Source: Pseudorasbora parva (lineage: Eukaryota > Chordata > Actinopteri > Cypriniformes > Gobionidae). Taken from it: a stretch of DNA of 64,000 bases. The stretch is taken from NCBI RefSeq assembly GCF_024679245.1, contig NC_090188.1, positions 36,982,992-37,046,991 on the forward strand. The letters run 5' to 3'. How positions within the stretch are numbered: position 1 is the first letter of the stretch; each line of letters starts with the position of its first letter. This document shows, piece after piece, positions 1-9,300 of this stretch. The notes beneath the pieces were generated by a model. It was not told where the DNA came from. It did no database searches and worked only from the letters and a program-made list of their open reading frames with translations. The translations under genes and the position numbers were made by a program.

Positions 1-285
1 TTAATCACCAGATCTTCCTGTCAACCCTCAAGACGAAGGGCATCTCAGGAACTGCACTTCAATGGTTCAACTCTTACTTCTCAAGTAGGGTGCCAGGGTG
101 TTGTTGAAGGGGTGATACGTCTAAATCTAGCTACGAGGATGCCTCAGCGGTCAGTTGGACCACTTCTTTTCTCCATCTACATGTCATCACAAGGCTCTGT
201 CATTGAGAAACATGTTTTTTCCTATCACTGCTATTCTGATGACACCAAATTCAAAGGATTGGTGTTTGCCTTTGGAACAACCACT
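1..285 (+). pseudogene. L2-type LINE reverse transcriptase remnant, 5' part
   Basis: A decayed piece of a non-LTR reverse transcriptase. Translating with frame changes gives recognisable RT blocks: a segment like STLKTKGISGTALQWF, then SVGPLLFSIYM, then FSYHCYSDDTKF near 215-253, which corresponds to the catalytic (Y/F)xDD block with SDD. Spacing and wording match the L2/CR1-type RTs common in fish. The piece begins at the window edge, has several frameshifts, and is cut at about 285-298 by the 5' end of another LINE. A matching 3' piece resumes at about 3724. The exact L2 subfamily is not determined. Confidence 0.7.
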
Positions 286-2765
286 TGCTCTGCACCAGAT
301 GCAAGATGGCGCCGTGGTCAAAAGTGGGAAGATGCAAGATGGCGCCGCCGTGTTCGGTCGCCGTTCAGGTCGCTCCTCTGAGACTTTGCTTTTATTTATT
401 ATTCTACACTCTTTTGTTCTCGATTTTTACTAATCTTTCATCAGCCTTGGTCTGCTATGATAGCAAAACACTTTTGGATATAGGTTATCGCTACACTGAC
501 CTGGTTCAAGACGCTTTCATCAATCCTCTGTGGCCACCTGAGATTCTTCGGAACTCCGAGTTGAACAAAGGCCACCCGACTCGTAGGCGAAGATTCAAAA
601 AACACCGCGGGAAACGCGCTGGGATCCGCAACAGACTGAGGAAGAGAGCATTCAGTCCCCCTCTCCCGAGCATTCTGCTCGCAAATGTCCAATCCTTGGA
701 GAATAAGATGGACGATCTTAGAGCCAGGATAAGTTTTCAACGGGACTTGAGAGACTGCAACATCTATTGTTTGTCCGAAACATGGCTCACGCCCGCGGTC
801 CCGGACACAGCTGTGATGCCGTCTGAGAACTTCTCTGTTTTCCGGATGGACAGAACAGCCGAGGCCGGTAAAACCAAAGGCGCCGGAGTGTGTTTCATGA
901 TCAACAAGAAATGGTGCGATCCCAGAAACATCTCCATCCTTTCGCGATCCTGCTCGCCTCACCTGGAACATTTATCAATCATTTGCCGCCCATTCTATCT
1001 GCCTAGGGAGTTTTCTTCTGTCGTCGCCACTGTGGTTTATATTCCACCACAGGCAGACACGGGACTGGCTCTATCTGGCCTCCATGATGCCATCAGCGGC
1101 TCCACAAACGGCCACCCCGATGCGGCTTTCGTCGTCGCGGGTGATTTTAACAAAGCCAACCTTAAGAAAGTATTGCCTAACTTTCACCAACATGTCTCCT
1201 GTCCCACACGAGGAGCAAACACACTGGATCACTGCTATTCTCTGTTTAAGAATGCCTACAAGGCTCATTCACTACCAGCCTTTGGTAAATCGGACCATGC
1301 CGCCATTTTCCTTACACCTGAGTACAAACAAAGGCTCGTTCAGGAACCCCCGGTGAGGCGGGAAGTTAAACGCTGGTCGCCTCATTCAGAGATCACGCTA
1401 CAGGCAGCTCTTGACGACGTTGACTGGGACATGTTCCGGGCGAGTTCATCGGACGTCAGCGAGTTCACTGATGTGGCGCTCTGCTTCATCAACACACTGA
1501 CAGAGCAAGCCACACAAACAATAACTATAACGTCCTTCTCTAATCAGAAACCGTGGGTGGACAGTTCAATCCGCGCTGCAGTGAACGCCCGCACTGCCGC
1601 ATACAACGCCGGTCTACTAACAGGGAATATGAGGGATTATAAATCATCCTGTTATGCTCTCCGACGCGCCATTAAAGCCGCAAAGCTCCGTTATAGGGAA
1701 CGCGTGGAGTCTTATTTCCAACTCAACGACTCCCGGCGGATGTGGCAGGGACTGAGGACCATCTGTGCTTTTGGAACGAAATCCTCTGCAGAAGTGAGAG
1801 CTGATCCGTTGCTTGTGAACGAGTTAAACTCTTTCTATGCTCGCTTTGATGGCAATCGCGGCAGCGCGACACCGCCGAGTGACGCGTCAGACAGAATAAC
1901 TCAGAGCTGCAACAATCACGTGATCTCTGTCTCGGAGGATGAAGTTCGTATGACACTCAAACGTGTGGATGTTAGGAAAGCTGCTGGTCCGGATGGCGTT
2001 TCAGGTCGTTTCCTGCGGTCCTGTGCTGATCAGCTCGCTGGACTCCTCACATCCATCTTCAATGAGTCCCTTGCTACATCTGTGGTCCCAACCTCATTCA
2101 AAAAATCCACCATCATCCCTGTCCCTAAGAACAGTAAACCCTCTTGCCTAAATGACTATCGCCCAGTGGCTCTCACATCTTTAGTCATGAAGGTCTTTGA
2201 GAGACTCATCAAAAACAACATTTGCTCCTCCATCCCTGACACCTTGGACCCTTTTCAGTTCGCCTATCGTCCCAATAGATCGACTGAAGATGCCATCTCT
2301 CAAGTCCTCCACTCCTCCCTCACACACATCGACAGCAAGAATGGGAACTATGTAAGACTGCTATTTATTGACTATAGTTCAGCCTTTAACACCATAGTTC
2401 CCATTAAGCTAACTAACAAACTCCTGGATCTCAGACTGAACTCTTCTCTCTGTCACTGGATTGAAGATTTCCTTACTGGAAGACCTCAGGTGGTGAGAGT
2501 AGGACAGTTCACCTCCACCTCCATCACCGTGAGTGTGGGAGCTCCACAGGGCTGTGTCCTCAGTCCCCTGCTCTACTCTCTCTATACGCATGACTGTTTG
2601 TCCACACACAGCTCCACCTCTGTCATCAAGTTTGCGGATGATACTGTTGTCCTGGGCCTCATTTCCGACAACAATGAGACCGCATACTTGGACGAGGTGG
2701 AGCAACTGACATCATGGTGCCAAGACAACTGTCTCCTTCTGAATGTGAACAAGACAAAGAACTGA
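285..2765 (+). CDS. LINE endonuclease-reverse transcriptase ORF (N-terminal 826 residues, then frameshift)
   Basis: Encodes the protein that nicks target DNA and copies the element's RNA into it. Residues about 130-360 form an APE-type endonuclease: ANVQSLENK (first Asn), CLSETWL (Glu), VVAGDFN (Asp/Asn), and a terminal GKSDHAAIF block with the SDH triad. Residues about 560-800 are RT: RKAAGPDGVSG, NDYRPVALTS, FAYRPNRSTEDA, LFIDYSSAFNTI, GAPQGCVLSPLL and the catalytic FADD (codons at 2631-2642). The frame ends at 2763-2765 because one base is missing in the AAAG/GAACTG stretch near 2757; the rest continues in another frame to 3316. The first two Met codons lie in the promoter-like motifs, so the true start may be the Met at about 336. 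Confidence 0.85.
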   Translation: MLCTRCKMAPWSKVGRCKMAPPCSVAVQVAPLRLCFYLLFYTLLFSIFTNLSSALVCYDSKTLLDIGYRYTDLVQDAFINPLWPPEILRNSELNKGHPTRRRRFKKHRGKRAGIRNRLRKRAFSPPLPSILLANVQSLENKMDDLRARISFQRDLRDCNIYCLSETWLTPAVPDTAVMPSENFSVFRMDRTAEAGKTKGAGVCFMINKKWCDPRNISILSRSCSPHLEHLSIICRPFYLPREFSSVVATVVYIPPQADTGLALSGLHDAISGSTNGHPDAAFVVAGDFNKANLKKVLPNFHQHVSCPTRGANTLDHCYSLFKNAYKAHSLPAFGKSDHAAIFLTPEYKQRLVQEPPVRREVKRWSPHSEITLQAALDDVDWDMFRASSSDVSEFTDVALCFINTLTEQATQTITITSFSNQKPWVDSSIRAAVNARTAAYNAGLLTGNMRDYKSSCYALRRAIKAAKLRYRERVESYFQLNDSRRMWQGLRTICAFGTKSSAEVRADPLLVNELNSFYARFDGNRGSATPPSDASDRITQSCNNHVISVSEDEVRMTLKRVDVRKAAGPDGVSGRFLRSCADQLAGLLTSIFNESLATSVVPTSFKKSTIIPVPKNSKPSCLNDYRPVALTSLVMKVFERLIKNNICSSIPDTLDPFQFAYRPNRSTEDAISQVLHSSLTHIDSKNGNYVRLLFIDYSSAFNTIVPIKLTNKLLDLRLNSSLCHWIEDFLTGRPQVVRVGQFTSTSITVSVGAPQGCVLSPLLYSLYTHDCLSTHSSTSVIKFADDTVVLGLISDNNETAYLDEVEQLTSWCQDNCLLLNVNKTKN
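298..346 (+). promoter_or_regulatory. Tandem YY1-like promoter motifs at the LINE 5' end
   Basis: GATGCAAGATGGCGCC occurs twice with a 33-bp period (starts at 298 and 331). AAGATGGCG fits the known YY1 binding consensus, which positions transcription initiation in mammalian L1 5' UTRs. The duplication resembles promoter monomers. Each copy also supplies an ATG in the frame that runs into the endonuclease, so the motif may double as the translation start. Regulatory function is inferred. Confidence 0.5.
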
Positions 2766-3316
2766 TTGTGGACTTCAGGAAGAGACAGCAACGGTCATAT
2801 TCCCCTCTCATGATCAGCGGGACACCAGTAGAGAGAGTGAGCAGCTTCAAATACCTGGGTGTGAACATCTCCGAGGACCTGACATGGACTGCACATATCC
2901 AGACACAGGTGAAAAAGGCCAGGCAAAGACTGTACCACCTGCGCCAGCTGAGGAAATTCCGGGTCTCACCAGCTATCCTGAAAACTTTCTATTCAGGGGC
3001 GATAGAAAGTTTACTGACTCAGTGCATCACAGCGTGGTATGGTAACAGCACCAGTCACGACTGCAAAGCCCTGCAAAGAGTGGTGCGCTTGTCCGAGCGC
3101 ATCTCAGGGTCAGCTCTCCCGTCTCTGCAGGACATCTACATGAAACGATGCAGAGGCAGAGCTACAAAAATCATCAAGGACATTAATCACCCGGCCAACC
3201 CCCACTTCACCCGGCTGCCTTCTGGTAAGCGCTTCCGTAGCCTGATGGCCAAAACTGAGAGACTCAGGAGGAGTTTCTTCCCACAGGCCATCAGACTCCT
3301 GAACGCTGTCACTTAA
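2758..3316 (+). pseudogene. C-terminal part of the LINE polyprotein after the frameshift
   Basis: Continuation of the upstream RT in the +2 frame: ELIVDFRK, then SSFKYLGVNISEDLTW, HLRQLRKF, AIESLLTQCITAWYG and the C-terminal HPANPHFTRLPSGKRFRS block, ending at a stop at 3314-3316. These are the thumb and C-terminal motifs usual for fish CR1/L2/Rex1-type RTs. There is no separate start; it is one gene with the upstream frame, broken by a one-base deletion. No other lesion is visible, so the disabling change looks recent. Confidence 0.8.
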
Positions 3317-3697
3317 CAACATGTGACTTCACCTCACTCAGTATTAACAAACTCACATACTGATATTGCACTGCACTTTATTATTGTGTTCCATGTAACT
3401 ACTCATTATAATGCTGTTTGCACATTACACTCCTGCACTTCTGTTATCCACGTATTTATTTTTATAGTCTCCAGTTTACCATCTCACTTATTTTATTCCA
3501 CATCTCTTATTTCTTTTACTTGATTTATTCATAATTCTACATATGAATATATTTAGCACCTTATCCTATTCCTATTTTATCCTATTCCTATTTTATAATT
3601 TATTGTGCTTTTTTTGTTAATTGTTGTTTGCTGTCCATGGAGCGGACCTGTTTACATTTCACTGCCGGTTGTATTCTGTATAACTGTGTATGTGACA

Positions 3698-3723
3698 AAT
3701 AAAACTCTTGAACTTGAACTTGA
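3698..3723 (+). terminator. LINE polyadenylation signal and hexamer tail
   Basis: AATAAA at 3698-3703 is followed by about 2.8 copies of the hexamer CTTGAA. Such short tandem tails mark the 3' ends of CR1/L2/Rex1-like LINEs, and older L2 sequence resumes right after. Confidence 0.6.
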
Positions 3724-3945
3724 TACCTAAACTCACTACTGCAGACTTATGTGCCCTTCAGAAGCTTGTGTTCTGCAAGTGAATAGAGCCTTGTTGTGCC
3801 ATCTGAAAGAGGCCCAACATTAATTTCACAGACCTTTACCTTGACTGTTTCAAACTGGTTGAAAAACTCAACCAAAGCCATTTTCAAGAAACGGTTTAAG
3901 ACACATTTGTTTTATCACTTGACCCATTAATAATAACACTTACTA
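3724..3945 (+). pseudogene. L2-type LINE remnant, 3' part
   Basis: Resumes the L2 relic after the inserted LINE. The segment ending in AGACCTTTACCTTGACTG and CACTTGACCCATTAA closely parallels another L2 relic at about 55060-55175. In both places a (TA)n array follows within tens of bases. It encodes the end of the L2 RT C-terminal domain, with many frameshifts. Confidence 0.65.
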
Positions 3946-3953
3946 TTTTATTC

Positions 3954-5318
<1,365 letters not shown>

Positions 5319-5541
5319 TATATACAGTGCCTTGCGAAAGTATTCGGGCCCCCTTGAACTTTGCGACCTTTTGCCACATTTCAGGCAAACACAGAGATAT
5401 AAAACTGTCATTTTTTGTGAAGAATCAACAACAAGTGGGACACAATCATGAAGTGGAATGAAATTTATTGGATATTTCAAACTTTTTTAACAAATCAAAA
5501 ACTGAAAAATTGGGCGTGCAAAATTATTCGGCCCCCTTAAG

Positions 5542-6130
5542 TTAATACTTTGTAGCGCCACCTTTTGCTGCGATTAGAGCTGTAAGTGGCTTGGGGTATG
5601 TCTCTATCAGTTTTGCACATCGAGAGACTAATATGTTTGCACATTCCCCCTTGCAGAACAGCTCGAGCTCAGTGAGGTTGGATGGAGAGCGTTTGTGAAC
5701 AGCAGTTTTCAGTTCTTTCCACAGATTCTCGATTGGATTCAGGTCTGGACTTTGACTTGGCCATTCCAACACCTGGCTATGTTTATTTTTGAACCATTCC
5801 ATTGTAGATTTTGCTTTATGTTTTGGATCATTGTCTTGTTGGAAGACAAATCTCCGTCCCAGTCTCAGGTCTTTCGCAGACTCCATCAGGTTTTCTTCCA
5901 GAATGGTCCTGTATTTGGCTCCATCCATCTTCCCATCAATTTTAACCATCTTCCCTGTCCCTGCTGAAGAAAAGCAGACCCACACCATGATGCTGCCACC
6001 ACCATGTTTGACAGTGGGGATGGTGTGTTCAGCGTGATGAGCTGTGTTGCTTTTATGCCAAATATAACGTTTTGCATTGTTACCAAAAAGTTCAATTTTG
6101 GTTTCATCTGGCCAGCACCTTCTTCCACAT
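5542..6130 (-). pseudogene. Tc1 transposase, C-terminal catalytic part
   Basis: DDE transposase segment that cuts and joins element ends at TA dinucleotides. WPDETKIELFGNN holds the first catalytic Asp, FVFQQDNDPKHKAK the second, and SQSPDLNPIENLWKELK the Glu. The C-terminus LIAAKGGATKY is intact with a stop at 5542. Near 6111-6118 two bases are missing compared with the related fragment at 39090-39117, putting the MWKKVLW block out of frame, and Ser of WSDE is Pro. The N-terminal half lies beyond the inserted LTR element at 11265-11683. Confidence 0.85.
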
Positions 6131-6203
6131 GTCTGGTGTAGCAAGTTCGATATAGTAAGGAAGGAAGAGGACACAGGGGTCGGCTGGACTGTTGATGCGT
6201 ATC

Positions 6204-6209
6204 TTTATT
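6204..6209 (-). terminator. LTR polyadenylation signal
   Basis: AATAAA on the minus strand, 67 bp from the outer LTR edge, in the position expected for the R region of a retrotransposon LTR. The identical motif occurs at 10953-10958 in the other LTR. Confidence 0.6.
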
Positions 6210-6275
6210 TTCTCTTTCTCAATGTCAATAACACACTTCTTCGTGTGTTCTCAGTCAAACTCATAAGCAACAATA

Positions 6276-6306
6276 ACTTCCGGTTCGCGGCACTTCCGGC
6301 TTCCGG
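6276..6306 (-). promoter_or_regulatory. Triple ETS-like motif cluster in the LTR
   Basis: On the minus strand CCGGAAG-type motifs occur three times within 31 bp. ACCGGAAGT and CCGGAAGTG match the ETS-family consensus. The same cluster lies at 11025-11055 in the 5' LTR, about 70-100 bp downstream of the TATA-like motif. A role in transcription is inferred. Confidence 0.4.
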
Positions 6307-6312
6307 GTAAAC

Positions 6313-9300
6313 TCAGTCTCTGTGTTCTCGCACCAACAGTCCGACTCTCTCTCTCCCTGGTCTCCGGTTCCGCTGATGTTTTATCCCGTCTCCGCGCTCA
6401 TTACTGGAACAAGAGACAGGTGTTATTGATCTGCGTCCAACCCACTCACTTACCGCTCGTCCCGCGGCCCTCTCTCCCGCTGCAGACCTCGCTGAACCAC
6501 GCCCCCCTTGCCACATACCCCCACCGCCCGACTCAGGCCGGGGAGCCGTCCGGCCTGCAGCCCCCCCCCCCCCCCCCCCCCCCCCATTTCTGGAGAGGAA
6601 ATCGGCCACAGCCATCTGAGCACCCGGCCTGTGGACCACCTTGAACTTAAACGGCTGAAGAGCCAGATACCAACGGGTGATCCGCGCGTTGGTATCCTTC
6701 ATGCGGTGGAGCCATTGGAGAGGAGCGTGGTCCGAACAGAGAGTGAACTCCCGCCCCAGGAGGTAATAGCGGAGAGTGAGAACGGCCCATCTGATGGCCA
6801 AACACTCCTTTTCTATGGTGCTGTACTTAGCTTCCCTCTTGGAGAGCTTACGGCTAATGTACAGCACCGGCCGCTCTCCCCCCTCCACCTCCTGGGCCAG
6901 GACTGCGCCCAGCCCCCTGTCCGACGCGTCAGTCTGCAACAAGAAAGGGAGAGAAAAGTCAGGGGAGTGTAAGAGCGGCCCGCCACATAGAGCAGCCTTT
7001 ACTTGGGTAAAAGCCTGTTGACACGGCTCCGTCCACTGGACCGTATCTGGTAGCCCCTTTCTAGTAAGATCAGTCAAAGGGCTGGTGAGGTCCGAATAAT
7101 TTGGTATAAACCGTCTATAATATCCCGCCAGCCCCAAGAACTGTCTTACCTCCTTTTTGGTCTTGGGCCTCGGACAGGTTGCAATTGCGGCAGTCTTATC
7201 AATTTGGGGACGCACCTGCCCATGACCCAAGTGGAAGCCCAGATACCTTACTTCCACCCGCCCAATCGCACACTTCTTCGGATTGGCCGTGAGCCCCGCT
7301 CTCCTCAGCGACCTCAGGACCGCCCTCACATGCTGCATATGCCGCTGCCAATCGTGACTATAAATCACTATGTCATCCAGGTACGCAGCAGCATATGCAG
7401 CATGGGGACGCAAAATCCTATCCATGAGTCGCTGGAAAGTTGCGGGCGCCCCGAACAAGCCGAAAGGAAGCGTGACAAATTGGTGTAATCCAAACGGCGT
7501 GGTGAAAGCTGTTTTTTCTTTGGACAATGGAGACAAGGGGATCTGCCAATAGCCCTTTGTTAAGTCCAGTGTCGAATAAAATCGAGCCGTACCTAACCGA
7601 TCAAGCAACTCGTCAACCCGCGGCATTGGATACGCGTCGAACTTCGACACAGCGTTCACCTTGCGGTAGTCCACACAGAATCTGACCGAGCCGTCTGTTT
7701 TGGGGACCAAAACTATCGGGCTCGCCCAGTCACTGTTGGACTCCTCGATTACTCCCATGTCGAGCATTGCGCCTAATTCGTCCTGAACTACTTTTTTCTT
7801 GTGCTCAGGCAAGCGATACGGCCGGCTGCGAACTACCACGCCCGGCTCGGTCTCGATATGGTGCTGAATCAAGTCGGTACGTCCCGGTAGGGGCGAGAAC
7901 ACGTCAGCGAATTCCGCCTGCAATTTCGATAAGTCAGCGAGTTGTAACGGTGAGAGGTGATCTCCCCCAGGGGCCAACGCGACTGATTGTGCTTTAATGC
8001 TCGCCTCTGGCCCGAGATCATCCTCTCCCCCGATCACCGTTGCCAACAACACCGATTCCACCTCATTCCATTTTTTTAGCAGATTGAGGTGGTATATTTG
8101 ACGTGCCCCGTTCCTATCGGATCGTATCACTTCATAATCGAGCTCTCCTATCTGCCGTGCGACCTCAAACGGCCCCTGCCACTTTGACATTAATTTTGAG
8201 CTCGACGTTGGGAGTAGAACGAGCACTTTCTCTCCCGGTGTGAATTTGCGTAGTTTAGTACCCCTGTTATATGGCCGGCTCTGGCGGTCCTGGGCTTGCA
8301 ACAAATTCTCCCTAGATAGCCGCCCCAATGTGTGGAGTTTTGTTCGCAAGTCCATGACGTACTGAATTTCGTTTTTGGCCAACGAAGGCCCCTCCTCCCA
8401 AGTTTCTCGTAGGACGTCCAGCACCCCCCGTGGCTGTCGACCGTAGAGAAGCTCGAAGGGGGAAAACCCTGTGGAGGCTTGCGGGACCTCGCGCACAGCA
8501 AATAAGAGGGGTTCTAACCACCGATCCCAATTTTTGGCGTCTTCCTGTACGAATTTACGGATCATGGATTTAAGAGTGCGATTAAATCGTTCGACCAAGC
8601 CGTCTGTTTGTGGGTGATAGACGCTGGTTCGAATGGATTTAATGCCCAATAATCCGTACAATTCGCTTAACGTGCGTGACATAAACGCCGTGCCTTGATC
8701 AGTGAGGATTTCTTTCGGAATCCCCACCCGGGAGATTAAACGAAACAGTGCGTCCGCAACACTCTTCGCCGAGATGTTGCGGAGAGCCACTGCTTCCGGA
8801 TATCGTGTTGCGTAGTCCACGATAACTAGCGCAAAACGATGTCCGCGTGCGGATCGCTCTAATGGCCCGATGAGGTCCATCGCAATTCTCTCGAAGGGGA
8901 CCTGCATTAATGGTAGGGGGCGCAATGGCGCTTTTGGGGCGGCCAGTGGGTTCACCAACTGACATTCAGGACAAGACGCGCACCACCTGCGCACATTGTC
9001 ATGAATGCCTGGCCAAAAAAATCGGGTCATTAAACGATTCAGCGTGGCCGCCTGTCCCAGGTGGCCCGCCATCGGGTTAGAGTGAGCCGCCTGGAAAAGC
9101 ATTTCCCGGCGGCTCTTTGGTACTAACAACTGGGTTGTATCTAGCTTTGTCTGAGTGTCTTGGGTCACTCGATACAACCGATCCTTAATTATGGCAAAAT
9201 AAGGATACGTGACGGGCAATGCGGGTTGGAGGGACTGACCGTCGATAGTGCGGACCTGTTGGAAAGCATGTTTTAGAGTCTCATCTTGGGACTGCTCCAG

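Larger units (their letters stand above)
285..3723 (+). mobile_element. Nearly full-length APE/RT non-LTR retrotransposon (LINE)
   Basis: A LINE of the jockey/CR1/L2/Rex1 type inserted into an older L2 remnant. Visible parts are a GC-rich leader with a duplicated AAGATGGCGCC motif (298-346), one long frame with an endonuclease followed by RT, a 3' UTR of about 400 bp, an AATAAA signal and a tail of repeated CTTGAA hexamers (about 3707-3723). The hexamer tail in place of poly(A) is typical of CR1/L2/Rex1 elements. The coding region carries a single frameshift near 2757. The 5' edge is placed from the motif duplication; I could not define a target-site duplication. Confidence 0.85.
6137..6515 (-). 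repeat. 3' LTR of the Gmr1-like element
   Basis: A 379-bp terminal repeat, minus orientation (U3 starts at 6515). It holds a TATA-like GGGATAAAAC (6378-6387), a cluster of three GGAA motifs, and AATAAA (6204-6209). It differs from the other LTR only at 6395. The Gag-Pol frame runs into it without a stop until 6313. Confidence 0.95.

Noticed and set aside
441..971. 176-codon minus-strand frame opposite the LINE endonuclease
   Set aside because: Antisense shadow of a clear coding region; no domain.
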